Positions 44,794 through 58,645 of a stretch of DNA of 64,000 nt are shown one piece after another. Position 1 is the first letter of the stretch. The number at the start of each line of letters is the position of its first letter. A program made the position numbers and the translations under genes. The notes below the pieces were generated by a model. That model made no database searches. It saw only the letters and a program-made list of their open reading frames with translations, and was not told where the DNA came from. Source of the stretch: Bifidobacterium pseudolongum subsp. globosum (GTDB lineage Bacteria; Actinomycetota; Actinomycetes; Actinomycetales; Bifidobacteriaceae); NCBI RefSeq assembly GCF_004155535.1, contig NZ_RYUH01000009.1:124001-188000 (forward strand), given 5' to 3'.

Positions 44794-45819
44794 CTACAGC
44801 AGCGCGATGAGCGCCGCCACCTGATCGTCGGTCGTGGCCCAGCTCGTGCAGATGCGCAGCATCACATGGTCGGCGTCCACGGCCTCCATGAACCCCAGCT
44901 TCACCTGCTGCTGCAGCTCCTGGGCGCGGCTGTGGGTCACCGTGATGAAGATCTGGTTCGTCTGCGACACAAACGCGATGTCATACCCCTTGTCGAGCAG
45001 CGCCTGACGGATCTTGTCCGCCTGCGCGTTCGCGTGCTTCGACAACTGGAAATACAGGTCGTCGGTGAACAGCGTGTCGAACTGCAGGCCGAGCAGCCAG
45101 CCCTTGGCGAGCAGCGCGCCGTGCAGTTTGACGAGCGCGGTGAAATTCTCGGGCGTGTTGCCGCGCGTGAACACGACCGCCTCGCCGAACATGGCGCCGA
45201 CCTTCGTGCCGCCGATCGTGAAGACGTCGGCGATGCGCGCAAGGTCGTCGAGATTCGCGTCGTTCGCGTCACATGTGAGCGCATAGCCCAGGCGCGCGCC
45301 GTCGATGAACAGCGGCATGCCGTGGTCGTGCGCCACCTGCGCGAGCGCGGCGAGCTCGTCGCGCGTATACACCGTGCCGTATTCGGTCGGCTGCGAGACA
45401 TACACGCAGCCAGGGCGCACCATGTGCGCATGGTTCGCGTCCGCGTTGAAGCGCTCGCAATAGTCGTCGAGCTGCGGCGCGCTGATCTTGCCGTCCTGCT
45501 GCGGCAGTGCGAGCACCTTGTGTCCGGTCGCCTCGATCGCGCCGGCTTCGTGCGTGTTGATGTGCGCACTGTCCGTGCAGACGACTCCCGCATATTGCGC
45601 GGTGATCGAGTCGATGACCACCTGGTTCGTCTGCGTGCCGCCGGTCAGGAACCAGATGTCGCTTTCCGGGCTGTCGCACAGGGCGCGGATCTTGCCGGCG
45701 GCCGCCTTGCAGTAGTCGTCGGTGCCGTAGCCGGGGTGGGTCTCGTTCTGGATCTGCTGCATGCGCGCGATGATCTGCGGGCAGGCGGTGGCGGAATAGT
45801 CGTTTTCAAAAGACAGCAT
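44794..45819 (-). CDS. Low-specificity threonine aldolase (beta-eliminating lyase family)
   Basis: 341 residues from ATG 45819 (AAGGAG 8 bases upstream; the open frame to 45909 is not supported). PLP fold-type I: SFENDYSATACPQIIARM, FLTGGTQTNQVVIDS, DSAHINTHEAGAIEATGHK, FIDGARLGYAL, and the PLP lysine in TIGGTKVGAMFGEAVVF. Cleaves threonine or allo-threonine to glycine and acetaldehyde; with PurD and the glycine needs of purine synthesis nearby, a glycine supply role is plausible but inferred. Other beta-eliminating lyases look alike. Confidence 0.88.
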   Translation of the reverse strand: MLSFENDYSATACPQIIARMQQIQNETHPGYGTDDYCKAAAGKIRALCDSPESDIWFLTGGTQTNQVVIDSITAQYAGVVCTDSAHINTHEAGAIEATGHKVLALPQQDGKISAPQLDDYCERFNADANHAHMVRPGCVYVSQPTEYGTVYTRDELAALAQVAHDHGMPLFIDGARLGYALTCDANDANLDDLARIADVFTIGGTKVGAMFGEAVVFTRGNTPENFTALVKLHGALLAKGWLLGLQFDTLFTDDLYFQLSKHANAQADKIRQALLDKGYDIAFVSQTNQIFITVTHSRAQELQQQVKLGFMEAVDADHVMLRICTSWATTDDQVAALIALL

Positions 45820-46008
45820 GGCGGGCTCCTTAGTGCTCGTAGGCGGGCAGCGTGTACTGCTTGAGTAGTCTACCTGCTGGGCCTTGGAACGGCGCGGATT
45901 GCCGCGCACGGTGAACGTGGCGCGCGTCAGGGCGGCTGAGCGGCGGGGGAGAATGGGAAAACCCCGCCCTCAGCGCATCTGCGATGCAAAGAAGACGGGG
46001 TTTGATGG

Positions 46009-46082
46009 GGTGGCTAACGCGGCTCGAACGCGCGACCTTCTGAACCACAATCAGATGCTCTACCAACTGAGCTATAGCCACC
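46009..46082 (-). tRNA. tRNA-His (anticodon GTG)
   Basis: Minus strand folds with acceptor GTGGCTA/TAGCCAC, D stem GCTC/GAGC, anticodon stem TCTGA/TCAGA with loop TTGTGGT, T stem GCGCG/CGCGT (last pair G-T type) and loop TTCGAGC. The extra G at -1 (46082) faces C73 as expected for tRNA-His. CCA is not encoded. Confidence 0.95.
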
Positions 46083-46212
46083 ATTGCAGCGGTTCCGTTG
46101 GGAACCGGACAACAGGTGAACACTATACACGAATGCCGGGCCAATGTGTACGCACGGCGTGTCGGGCAGTGATGGGGTCGTGTCGCGCGCGGTCGTGGAC
46201 TATACTTGTAAG

Positions 46213-46525
46213 TGCAACGGCACAAGGGCTACAAACACCTAGACGGCGCAAGGTGGCGCCGGACGATTGCAACATTGCACACTGAGACAACAGGCAGCAT
46301 GAACGGATGAGTCATTCGGCACATGGCATGATCGCGCGCAAAGGATGCGCGCCGTGGGTGATGGCATACGCGATGGATGCGATGGGTATGGCAGACGCCA
46401 CCGCGGCGATTGGCGGGAAATGGAAGGCAATCGCGGTGGCGTCGAGGCAATGGCACGAACAATGGGTATAGAGAAGCGAGGCGACCCCCGGAGGTACCTA
46501 GACACTCCGGGGGGTTGCCTTTTTT
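46213..46525 (+). ncRNA. Candidate structured RNA (leader or small RNA) ahead of rpsL
   Basis: A TATACT box, consecutive stable hairpins and an intrinsic terminator in one orientation suggest a transcript of about 310 nt ending before the rpsL promoter. It does not match tmRNA, RNase P RNA, SRP RNA or a T-box by the motifs I know. It could be an independent small RNA or a terminated leader of a longer rpsL transcript. The 5' end is a guess. Confidence 0.35.
46480..46525 (+). terminator. Intrinsic terminator upstream of rpsL
   Basis: GGCGACCCCCGGAG (46480-46493) pairs with CTCC(G)GGGGGTTGCC (46505-46519) with one bulged G, followed by six T (46520-46525). This is a textbook rho-independent terminator on the plus strand, and the tRNA-His gene upstream runs the other way, so another plus-strand transcript must be its target. 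Confidence 0.85.
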
Positions 46526-46543
46526 CTGTGCCTGTGGTATCTT
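46515..46543 (+). promoter_or_regulatory. Probable rpsL-operon promoter
   Basis: TTGCCT (46515-46520) and TATCTT (46538-46543) are spaced by exactly 17 bases. The -35 box lies in the 3' arm and T-tract of the preceding terminator. Transcription would start near 46550, giving a leader of about 220 nt. Confidence 0.55.
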
Positions 46544-46772
46544 GGCCCCTTGTGTGTGCCAGCCGTGCACCTTATGTAACAGGAGCGCGGGCTGGGATAT
46601 CCCCGAGTTCGTTTGGATCACGCGCAGCAATGCGGCGGTGAGAGAACGGAGGGTCATCGGGCCGGTGAACAGTGGCTGTCTTTTCCGATTCGTAACGGGT
46701 CAGGGGGAGTGGGGCTGCGGTGAGGCGGCTTCACGAGTGAAGAACAGATACCACTGAATCGGAGAATTCAAG

Positions 46773-47144
46773 TTGCCTACTATTGAACAGCTTGTCCGTA
46801 AGGGACGTAAGGCAAAGCCGAAGAAGTCCAAGACTTTGGCTCTCAAGGGAAGCCCGCTGCGCCGCGGCGTGTGCACCCGTGTGTACACCACCACGCCGAA
46901 GAAGCCGAACTCGGCTCTGCGTAAGGTTGCCCGTGTGCGTCTGAGCTCCGGCATCGAAGTCACCGCTTACATTCCGGGTGAGGGCCACAACCTGCAGGAG
47001 CACTCCATCGTGCTCGTGCGCGGCGGCCGTGTTAAGGATCTGCCGGGTGTGCGTTACCACATCGTGCGCGGTGCACTCGATACCCAGGGCGTCAAGGATC
47101 GTAAGCAGGGCCGTTCCCTGTACGGAGCAAAGAAGGCGAAGTAA
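46773..47144 (+). CDS. rpsL: 30S ribosomal protein S12
   Basis: 123 residues, [19 protein letters not shown] at the start and the decoding-centre loop [18 protein letters not shown], complete. The start codon is TTG at 46773: GGAG at 46761-46764 is 8 bases upstream, and no ATG or GTG is available before the conserved PTIEQLVR. First gene of the classic str operon rpsL-rpsG-fusA-tuf, transcribed from a promoter with a long leader. Confidence 0.97.
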   Translation: MPTIEQLVRKGRKAKPKKSKTLALKGSPLRRGVCTRVYTTTPKKPNSALRKVARVRLSSGIEVTAYIPGEGHNLQEHSIVLVRGGRVKDLPGVRYHIVRGALDTQGVKDRKQGRSLYGAKKAK

Positions 47145-47149
47145 GAGAT

Positions 47150-47620
47150 ATGTCACGTAAAGGACCCGCCAAGAAACACCAGCTGCTGCCGGACCCGATC
47201 TACGGCTCGACCGTAGTCGCGCAGCTCATCAACAAGATTCTTCTCGACGGCAAGAAGTCGATCGCCGAGGACATCGTCTACTCGGCACTTGACATGGTCA
47301 AGGAGAAGACCGACCAGGAGCCGGTCGCCGTGCTCAAGCGCGCGCTCGACAACATCCGCCCGTCCCTCGAGGTGCGCTCCCGCCGCGTCGGCGGCGCCAC
47401 CTACCAGGTGCCGGTCGAGGTCAAGCCCGCCCGTGCGAACACGCTGTCGCTGCGCTGGCTGACCGACTTCTCCCGTGCTCGTCGTGAGAAGACGATGGCC
47501 GAGCGTCTCGCCAACGAGATCCTCGACGCCTCCAACGGTCTCGGCGCTTCCGTGAAGCGTCGCGAAGACACCCACAAGATGGCAGAGGCCAACAAGGCCT
47601 TCGCTCATTACCGCTGGTAA
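47150..47620 (+). CDS. rpsG: 30S ribosomal protein S7
   Basis: 156 residues, [20 protein letters not shown] at the start, with the 16S-binding beta hairpin region [14 protein letters not shown]. It starts 5 bases after the rpsL stop. S7 nucleates assembly of the 30S head and in many bacteria represses its own operon by binding the mRNA; a site was not identified here. Confidence 0.97.
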   Translation: MSRKGPAKKHQLLPDPIYGSTVVAQLINKILLDGKKSIAEDIVYSALDMVKEKTDQEPVAVLKRALDNIRPSLEVRSRRVGGATYQVPVEVKPARANTLSLRWLTDFSRARREKTMAERLANEILDASNGLGASVKRREDTHKMAEANKAFAHYRW

Positions 47621-47653
47621 TCACACCAGACCAGAAAGGGCCAGGGAACACTT

Positions 47654-49783
47654 ATGGCACAGGACGTGCTTAGCAACCTGAATCAGGTTCGCAACATCGG
47701 CATCATGGCGCACATCGATGCCGGCAAGACCACCACCACCGAGCGTATTCTGTACTACACCGGTAAGAACTACAAGATCGGCGAGACGCACGATGGCGCT
47801 TCGACGATGGACTTCATGGCGCAGGAGCAGGAGCGTGGCATCACGATCCAGTCCGCTGCGACCACCTGCTTCTGGAACCGTCAGACCCACGACACGGGCG
47901 AGCAGTTCCAGATCAACATCATCGACACCCCGGGCCACGTCGACTTCACCGCCGAGGTGGAGCGTTCGCTGCGCGTGCTTGATGGCGCCGTGGCTGTCTT
48001 CGACGGCAAGGAAGGTGTTGAGCCGCAGTCCGAGACCGTGTGGCGTCAGGCCGACAAGTACGGCGTTCCGCGCATCTGCTTCATCAACAAGATGGACAAG
48101 CTGGGCGCTGACTTCTACTACTCGGTCGACACCATCAAGGAGAAGCTGGGCGCCACCCCGCTCGTCGTGCAGCTGCCGATCGGCGCTGAGAACGACTTCT
48201 CCGGCGTTGTGGACCTGATCCGCATGAAGGCCTACGTCTGGAACGACGTCAAGGACGACATGGGCGCCCACTACGACACCGTGGACATCCCGGACGATCT
48301 CAAGGACCGCGCCGAGCAGTACCGTTCCGAACTGCTCGACCAGGTCGCCGAATCCGACGAAGAGCTGCTCGAGAAGTTCCTCGAGAGCGGCGAGCTTTCG
48401 GAAGAGGAGATCCGCAAGGGCATCCGTACGCTGACCATCAGCCGTCAGGCCTACCCGGTCCTGTGCGGTTCGGCGTTCAAGGACAAGGGTGTGCAGCCGA
48501 TGCTGGACGCCGTCGTCGACTACCTGCCGAGCCCTGAGGACGTTCCTTCGATCGTTGGCTTCGATCCGTCCGACGAATCCGTCGAGATCGACCGCAAGCC
48601 CACCTTCGACGATCCGTTCTCGGCCCTCGTCTTCAAGATCTCGACCCACCCGTTCTACGGCAAGCTCGTGTTCGTGCGCGTCTACTCCGGTGTTGTCAAG
48701 CCGGGCGACAACGTGCTCGATTCCACGAAGGGCAAGAAGGAACGCGTCGGCAAGATCTTCCAGATGCACGCCGACAAGGAAAACCCGGTGGATTCCGCCG
48801 AGGCCGGCAACATCTACACCTTCGTGGGCCTCAAGAACGTCACGACCGGCGACACCCTGTGCGATGAAAAGCACCCGATCTCGCTCGAGTCGATGACCTT
48901 CCCGGACCCGGTCATCGAAGTGGCCGTGGAGCCGAAGACCAAGGCCGACCAGGAGAAGATGAGCATCGCCCTCGCGAAGCTCTCCGACGAGGATCCGACC
49001 TTCCAGGTCAAGACCGACGAGGAATCCGGCCAGACGCTGATTTCGGGCATGGGCGAGCTCCAGCTCGACATCATCGTCGACCGTATGCGCCGCGAATTCA
49101 AGGTCGAGTGCAACGTCGGCAAGCCGCAGGTCGCCTACCGTGAGACGATCCGCAAGGCCGTCATGAACCAGGAATACACGCACAAGAAGCAGACCGGTGG
49201 TTCCGGCCAGTTCGCAAAGGTGCTCATGAACTTCGAGCCGCTCGACACCGAGAACGGCGAAGTCTACGAGTTCGCGAACGAGGTCACCGGCGGCCACATC
49301 ACGAAGGAATTCATCCCTTCGATCGATGCTGGTGTGCAGGAGGCCATGGAATCCGGCATCCTCGCAGGCTTCCCGGTCGTGGGCGTCAAGGCAACGGTCG
49401 TCGACGGCCAGGTGCACGACGTCGATTCCTCGGAAATGGCCTTCAAGATCGCAGGCTCCATGTGCTTCAAGGAGGCCGCGCCGAAGGCGAAGCCGGTCAT
49501 CCTCGAGCCGATCATGGCCGTCGAAGTCCGTACTCCGGAAGAGTACATGGGCGACGTCATGGGCGACCTCAACGCACGCCGTGGCCAGATCCAGTCGATG
49601 AACGACGCCACCGGCGTCAAGGTCATCGACGCGAAGGTGCCGCTGAGCGAGATGTTCGGCTACATCGGCGACCTGCGTTCCAAGACGCAGGGCCGCGCGA
49701 TGTTCACCATGCAGATGGATTCGTACGCGGAGGTCCCGAAGGCTGTCGCGGACGAGATCATCAAGGCCCAGCGCGGCGAGTGA
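47654..49783 (+). CDS. fusA: Elongation factor G
   Basis: 709 residues. GTPase motifs [15 protein letters not shown], switch [11 protein letters not shown] and [10 protein letters not shown], then domains II-V with the [10 protein letters not shown] and [11 protein letters not shown] regions. Drives translocation on the ribosome and, with RRF, recycling. AGAAAGGGCCAGGG precedes the ATG at 47654, 33 bases after rpsG. Confidence 0.97.
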   Translation: MAQDVLSNLNQVRNIGIMAHIDAGKTTTTERILYYTGKNYKIGETHDGASTMDFMAQEQERGITIQSAATTCFWNRQTHDTGEQFQINIIDTPGHVDFTAEVERSLRVLDGAVAVFDGKEGVEPQSETVWRQADKYGVPRICFINKMDKLGADFYYSVDTIKEKLGATPLVVQLPIGAENDFSGVVDLIRMKAYVWNDVKDDMGAHYDTVDIPDDLKDRAEQYRSELLDQVAESDEELLEKFLESGELSEEEIRKGIRTLTISRQAYPVLCGSAFKDKGVQPMLDAVVDYLPSPEDVPSIVGFDPSDESVEIDRKPTFDDPFSALVFKISTHPFYGKLVFVRVYSGVVKPGDNVLDSTKGKKERVGKIFQMHADKENPVDSAEAGNIYTFVGLKNVTTGDTLCDEKHPISLESMTFPDPVIEVAVEPKTKADQEKMSIALAKLSDEDPTFQVKTDEESGQTLISGMGELQLDIIVDRMRREFKVECNVGKPQVAYRETIRKAVMNQEYTHKKQTGGSGQFAKVLMNFEPLDTENGEVYEFANEVTGGHITKEFIPSIDAGVQEAMESGILAGFPVVGVKATVVDGQVHDVDSSEMAFKIAGSMCFKEAAPKAKPVILEPIMAVEVRTPEEYMGDVMGDLNARRGQIQSMNDATGVKVIDAKVPLSEMFGYIGDLRSKTQGRAMFTMQMDSYAEVPKAVADEIIKAQRGE

Positions 49784-49813
49784 CACGCGCCGCCACCGGA
49801 CTTGAACCTGTCT

Positions 49814-49847
49814 CCAGTCAGCGCTAGTATTTTGTAGCGCTGACTGG
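49814..49847 (+). terminator. Hairpin between fusA and tuf
   Basis: CCAGTCAGCGCTA (49814-49826) pairs perfectly with TAGCGCTGACTGG (49835-49847), loop of 8. No long T-tract follows, so it may be an incomplete terminator or a processing site that sets tuf apart from fusA. Confidence 0.6.
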
Positions 49848-49862
49848 GTTCGGGCTCGATAA

Positions 49863-49890
49863 GTGGCGACAACCCAGAAACCCAGTAAAA
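49863..49890 (+). promoter_or_regulatory. Possible tuf promoter
   Basis: A TAAAAT box lies about 60 bases before the tuf start, with a weak TGGCGA 16 bases upstream of it. Placement just after the hairpin and the high demand for EF-Tu make a separate promoter plausible. Confidence 0.35.
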
Positions 49891-49951
49891 TGTAGCAAGT
49901 GCCTTGATTGCTCAAGGCTTACTACGAGAAACGTCCAGGAGGACAACACAC

Positions 49952-51151
<1,200 letters not shown>

Positions 51152-51188
51152 TTGCATCAGACGCGATCTGACACGCTGAACTAGCGTA

Positions 51189-51220
51189 GAGGGGGCTTCC
51201 CAGATGGGAAGCCCCCTCTT
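51189..51220. terminator. tuf terminator, possibly bidirectional
   Basis: GAGGGGGCTTCCC (51189-51201) pairs perfectly with GGGAAGCCCCCTC (51206-51218) around AGAT, followed by TTGGTGT. It lies between tuf and the convergent membrane-protein gene. Confidence 0.85.
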
Positions 51221-51237
51221 GGTGTATGCGGGGAGAA

Positions 51238-51918
51238 TCAGACGTTGGCCGTGACATCAATGCCGCCGTTGCGCTTGGACGAGCCGAGCGCGCGGTCGAT
51301 GCCCATCAACACATAGCCGAGCACGATGAACGCGACGAGCAGGATGACCACCCAGCGCACAACGCCCGCCACGCCCTGCTCATCGAGGTTGATGAAGAAA
51401 TAGGGGTAGAGCTTGGGCACGTTGAGGTCGAATCCCACCATCCAAGCGCGGATGTAGATGAACGCCAGATACACGAGCGGGAAGATCGTCGAATACAGCG
51501 GATACGTCCACTTGACACGGCCGTGTTCGTAGAACAGGATCCAGTCGAAGACGAACAGCAGCGGCAGCACCACATGGAATGAGATGCTCGTGATCGTGAA
51601 ATTCTGCGCGGGGTCGCGGTCTGGCGCGCCGGCAAGCAGGATGTTGAACACGAAGAATGTCAGCAGGATCGCTGTGACGCTGATGAATTTGACCGCTGGG
51701 CTGAGCGTGACGAACCCGTCGGCTTTGCGTTGCGCTGTCTGGATCAGCTCAAGCAGCATGACCGCGATGCACAGGTAGTTGGAGAGGTTCGTGAAATACA
51801 CATAGAAGACATCGTCGAACGAATGCTCGTAGAAACCGAGGCTGCCGACGATGCCGACGATGCCGATCGCCACATAGAACGATTGGAATATGAGTTGGGC
51901 TGTTCTGCTGCGTACCAT
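51238..51918 (-). CDS. Pr6Pr-like integral membrane protein
   Basis: 226 residues from ATG 51918 (AAAGGTGA 4-5 bases upstream; the open frame to 52107 is not supported). Six predicted membrane segments. The pattern FYVYFTNLSNYLCIAVMLLE, DWILFYEHGRVKW and YPYFFINLDEQG fits the Pr6Pr/FAR-17a-like membrane family of Gram-positive bacteria, whose function is unknown. Convergent with tuf; no partner gene is evident. Confidence 0.65.
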   Translation of the reverse strand: MVRSRTAQLIFQSFYVAIGIVGIVGSLGFYEHSFDDVFYVYFTNLSNYLCIAVMLLELIQTAQRKADGFVTLSPAVKFISVTAILLTFFVFNILLAGAPDRDPAQNFTITSISFHVVLPLLFVFDWILFYEHGRVKWTYPLYSTIFPLVYLAFIYIRAWMVGFDLNVPKLYPYFFINLDEQGVAGVVRWVVILLVAFIVLGYVLMGIDRALGSSKRNGGIDVTANV

Positions 51919-52103
51919 AATCACCTTTCGTGGGCAGACGATAAGGCCCGTTGCCGCCGCTGGGCGGCAACGGGCCGCAAGCGCCAGTCTACGGCAATGG
52001 CATGTGGTGCGCGCCATGTGCATGTCGAAGAAATCAATGGCCCGGACTTGTGGAACGCCACAAATCCAGGCCATCGCCAAGTGCCGCGTAGAGCGGACGC
52101 CCG

Positions 52104-52655
52104 TCACTGCATCGGCATCGCCACAATGCCTTCGGCATGCTTGTCGACGGTTATGAGCGACTCCACATTGCCGTTGCGGTCCAGCGTCACCACAACCGGG
52201 TCCATGGCCTTGATTGCGGCATCGGAGAACTCGGTATGCCCCGACGGCGAGGATTTGAGCAGCAGCATCGGCAGGTCACCGCGCAGGGTCTGCACCGCGT
52301 CGGACATGCCCTCGTTGAGCATCAGCACCTGTCCGTTCTCCTGACCGGCGTAATCCATGAGCATGCGCACAATGTCGCCGCGGCGCATCGTGGGGAACGC
52401 GACGGCGGTGATGTCGTCCTCGCGGATGGTGCGGTGAATCGCGTCGACGCCCTTGCCGTCGGCATCGATGACCGTCGCGGACGGTGGCACGGGCGGCAGC
52501 ACATGGTGCTCGTCGATCACGCCGAGCCTGCGTTCGTCCGCCAAGGCGTCGACGAGCGACTGGAATGCGGTGACCTTGCTGGCGAGCGGGGCGTGGCCCA
52601 CGACGATGATGGAACGGCCGTCGAGCAGCGCGTCGGTGATCATTGGATTGTTCAT
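52104..52655 (-). CDS. Unrecognised 183-residue cytoplasmic protein
   Basis: Starts MNNPMITDALLDGRSIIVVG at ATG 52655 with GAGGAAACC upstream (GGAGG about 9-10 bases before). Alternating beta/alpha character (SIIVVGHAPLASK, RRLGVIDEHHVLP, ITAVAFPTMRRGDIV, QVLMLNEGMSDA) suggests a Rossmann-like or thioredoxin-like fold, but no motif is diagnostic. No signal peptide or membrane span. It is divergent from efp. I do not recognise the family; function is not assigned. Confidence 0.7.
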   Translation of the reverse strand: MNNPMITDALLDGRSIIVVGHAPLASKVTAFQSLVDALADERRLGVIDEHHVLPPVPPSATVIDADGKGVDAIHRTIREDDITAVAFPTMRRGDIVRMLMDYAGQENGQVLMLNEGMSDAVQTLRGDLPMLLLKSSPSGHTEFSDAAIKAMDPVVVTLDRNGNVESLITVDKHAEGIVAMPMQ

Positions 52656-52827
52656 GGTTTCCTCCTATGCAATCCATGCGGTCTGGGCGGTTGGGCGCAA
52701 CATGCGCCGACCGCGATCACTTTCCGATATACCGCAAAACATGGGGGAGTGGCGGGGCCTGGGCGCAAATGAGGTCAAGAGCGAACAGGCTTGCATGGCG
52801 GCAGCCGCGCACGATATGACGGTGTGG

Positions 52828-52856
52828 TTGCAGCTGTAGGGGGCTTCTGGCATAAT
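52828..52856 (+). promoter_or_regulatory. Probable efp-operon promoter
   Basis: TTGCAG (52828-52833) and CATAAT (52851-52856) are separated by 17 bases, about 65 bases before the efp start. It would drive efp-nusB and perhaps the carAB genes. Confidence 0.6.
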
Positions 52857-52921
52857 GTCGTAGGCTCTATATGGCTTTCAACACAATAGCTTTCCAACGA
52901 GCGAACGAATAGGTGAGTATT

Positions 52922-53485
52922 TTGGCACAGACTACCAACGACATCAAGAACGGATCCATCCTCAACCTGGACGGCCAGCTGTGGCAGGTCATCAAGTTCC
53001 AGCACGTCAAGCCGGGCAAGGGCCCCGCCTTCGTGCGCACGACGATCAAGAACGTGCTGTCCGGCAAGATCGTGGACAAGACCTTCAACGCCGGCATGAA
53101 GATGGACTTCGAGACTGTCGACAACCGCACGCTGCAGTACTCCTATGACGATGGTGACAACTTCGTCTTCATGGACATGACGACCTACGACCAGATCATG
53201 ATTCCGAAGAGCCTCGTGGGCGACAAGGCGAAGTACCTGCTCGAAGGCACCGATTGCATCGTCTCCTTCCACGACGGCACCCCGCTCTCCGTCGAACTGC
53301 CGGCATCCGTTGTGCTGACCGTGACCCACACCGAGCCCGGCCTGCAGGGCAACCGCTCCAACGCCGGCACCAAGCCCGCGACCGTGGAGACCGGCGCCGA
53401 GATCCAGGTGCCGCTGTTCATCGGCGAAGGCGAGAAGGTCAAGGTCAACACCGAAGACGGTTCCTATCTGGGCCGCGAGAACTGA
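52922..53485 (+). CDS. efp: Elongation factor P
   Basis: 187 residues, complete three-barrel EF-P; relieves ribosome stalling at polyproline. The exposed loop [12 protein letters not shown] carries the lysine that is modified in many bacteria. The start is taken as TTG 52922 ([12 protein letters not shown]), because AGGTGAG at 52911-52917 lies 4 bases upstream and the family begins with this sequence; the upstream GTG 52913 would sit inside that ribosome binding site. First gene of efp-nusB-carA-carB-pyrF-like-gmk. Confidence 0.95.
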   Translation: MAQTTNDIKNGSILNLDGQLWQVIKFQHVKPGKGPAFVRTTIKNVLSGKIVDKTFNAGMKMDFETVDNRTLQYSYDDGDNFVFMDMTTYDQIMIPKSLVGDKAKYLLEGTDCIVSFHDGTPLSVELPASVVLTVTHTEPGLQGNRSNAGTKPATVETGAEIQVPLFIGEGEKVKVNTEDGSYLGREN

Positions 53486-53511
53486 CGCGCAGATAAAGGA
53501 CCCACTGTTCC

Positions 53512-53940
53512 ATGGCACGTTCCACCGCTCGCAAACGGGCTCTGAACACACTGTATGAAGCTGACGAGAAAGGGCAGGGCATCCTGTCCCTTCTCGATGA
53601 GCGCATCGCCGAACCCGGCGCACAGACACCCCTCCCCGAATACGCCATCGAAATCGTGCGTGGGGTGGCGGACAACCGTCGGGACATCGACGGCCTGCTC
53701 AATGAGCATTCCACAGGTTGGAAAGTCAAACGCATGCACGTGGTCGACCGTAATATTCTACGTATTGCGGTATGGGAGATCGTCTACAACGACGATGTGC
53801 CCGACAAGGTGGCCATCGATGAGGCGCTGAATCTCGCCAAGCAATTGTGCGACGACGACGCACCCGCCTTCATCCATGGTTTGCTCAGCGCCATCTGCGC
53901 AAGCAAACCGCATGGGGCACCTACCGATCAGACCAACTGA
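53512..53940 (+). CDS. nusB: Transcription antitermination factor NusB
   Basis: 142 residues, all-helical NusB with ARSTARKRALNTLYEADEKG at the start and KVAIDEALNLAKQLCDDDA near the end. Works with NusE (S10) at boxA sites to prevent termination in rRNA operons. AAAGGA lies upstream of ATG 53512, 26 bases after efp. The acidic and Ser-free tail after the last helix is short. Confidence 0.94.
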   Translation: MARSTARKRALNTLYEADEKGQGILSLLDERIAEPGAQTPLPEYAIEIVRGVADNRRDIDGLLNEHSTGWKVKRMHVVDRNILRIAVWEIVYNDDVPDKVAIDEALNLAKQLCDDDAPAFIHGLLSAICASKPHGAPTDQTN

Positions 53941-54021
53941 ATTCAAGCGCGTTAGGCCGGGTCGCGAGTCTCAACCGGCCGCTATCCACGGTACAACTAC
54001 CTTGATGAATTGGGGGTTTGG

Positions 54022-55246
54022 GTGAACCAGCTCGACTCGGCAACCGACAACTACACCGCGCAGGATGCTGTGCTCGTCCTCGAAGATGGGCAGGTCTACA
54101 TCGGTGAACCATACGGCGCCGTTGGGGCCACCCGTGGAGAGATCGTGTTCTCCACGGCCATGACCGGCTACCAGGAGACGCTTACCGATCCGAGCTACGA
54201 CCGCCAGATCGTGGTGCAGACCTTCCCGCACATCGGCGACACCGGTGTGAACCCCAGCGACCCAGAGTCCTCGCGCATCTGGGTCGCTGGCTATGTGGTG
54301 CGCGACCCCAGCGTCAATGTGAGCAACTGGCGCGCCACAGGCAGCCTCGATGACGCGCTCGTCGACAACGGCATCGTGGGCATCAGCCACATCGACACCC
54401 GCAAGCTTGTACGCCATCTGCGCACGGCCGGCGTGATGCGCGCGGGCATCTTCTCGGGCGACGCCCTGCTCGACGGACAAGGCGAGCTGCGCAGCATCGA
54501 CACGCTGCTCGACGACGTGCGCCAGACCCCCCAGATGAAGGGCATGAGCCTCTACGACGAGGTGAGCACCAAGGAACGCTACGTGGTCGAGCCCGCCGGC
54601 GCGTTCGAAGGCAAGGAACCAGTGGCCACGGTGGCCGCGGTCGATCTGGGCATCAAGGCGATGACCCCGCAGCGCCTGGCCGAGCGCGGCTGCCGCGTGG
54701 TCGTGCTGCCGTCGACGACCACGTTCGAGGAAATCGAGCAGATCAATCCAGACGGCGTCTTCTTCTCGAACGGTCCGGGAGACCCGGAACAGGCCGATGA
54801 CATGGTCGCCATGCTGCGTGAGGTACTTTCCGCCGGCTACCCGTTCTTCGGCATCTGCTTCGGCAACCAGCTGCTCGGCCGGGCCCTTGGCTTCGGCACC
54901 TACAAGCTCAAGTTCGGCCACCGTGGCATCAACCAGCCGGTCAAGGACGTGACGACCGGCAAGGTGGAGGTCACCGCCCACAACCACGGGTTCGCCGTGG
55001 ACGCCCCGCTCGGCCAGACCGTGGACGCCCCCTACCAGGATGGCAAATTCGGCAAGGTGTTCGTGAGCCATGTCGACCTCAACGACGACGTTGTGGAAGG
55101 CCTGCAGTGCGTCGACATCCCCGCGTTCTCGGTGCAGTACCACCCCGAGGCCGCGGCCGGCCCGCACGATGCCGCATATCTGTTCGACCGCTTCGTCGCG
55201 ATGATGAACGACGCCAATGCAAAGAATGCCAAGGAGGAATCCACGA

Positions 55247-55260
<14 letters not shown>
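54022..55260 (+). CDS. carA: Carbamoyl-phosphate synthase small subunit
   Basis: 412 residues. Glutaminase subunit that passes ammonia to CarB for arginine and pyrimidine synthesis. The N-terminal domain has [20 protein letters not shown]; the class I amidotransferase has the Cys in [12 protein letters not shown] and the His-Glu pair in [10 protein letters not shown]. The start is GTG 54022 with GGGGG just upstream; TTG 54010 is an alternative. The 81-base gap after nusB has a GGCCGG/CCGGCC dyad but no recognised PyrR site. The 3' end overlaps carB by 14 bases. Confidence 0.95.
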
Positions 55261-58630
<3,370 letters not shown>

Positions 58631-58645
58631 CAAGGCGGTGAAGAG

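Larger units (their letters stand above)
46083..46772. other. Long non-coding region upstream of rpsL
   Basis: About 690 bases with no supported gene. Contents from left: a TATACT box at 46201-46206 (no good -35); three strong hairpins (GCGCGC 46334-46339 with 46347-46352; GCCACCGCG 46397-46405 with CGCGGTGGC 46432-46440; and the terminator at 46480-46525); the rpsL promoter at 46515-46543; then about 230 bases of rpsL leader. Frames of 90-130 codons here lack ribosome binding sites and known sequence. Confidence 0.6.

Noticed and set aside
46201-46525. T-box, tmRNA, RNase P or SRP RNA upstream of rpsL
   Set aside because: None of the diagnostic motifs of these RNAs (for example AGGGTGGNACCGCG of the T-box or GAGGAAAGTCC of RNase P) is present.
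46345-46757. Overlapping frames of 98-126 codons upstream of rpsL
   Set aside because: They cross an intrinsic terminator and the rpsL promoter and lack recognisable protein sequence.
53941-54021. PyrR-binding attenuator upstream of carA
   Set aside because: A GGCCGG/CCGGCC dyad is present, but the PyrR loop consensus and a following terminator were not found.
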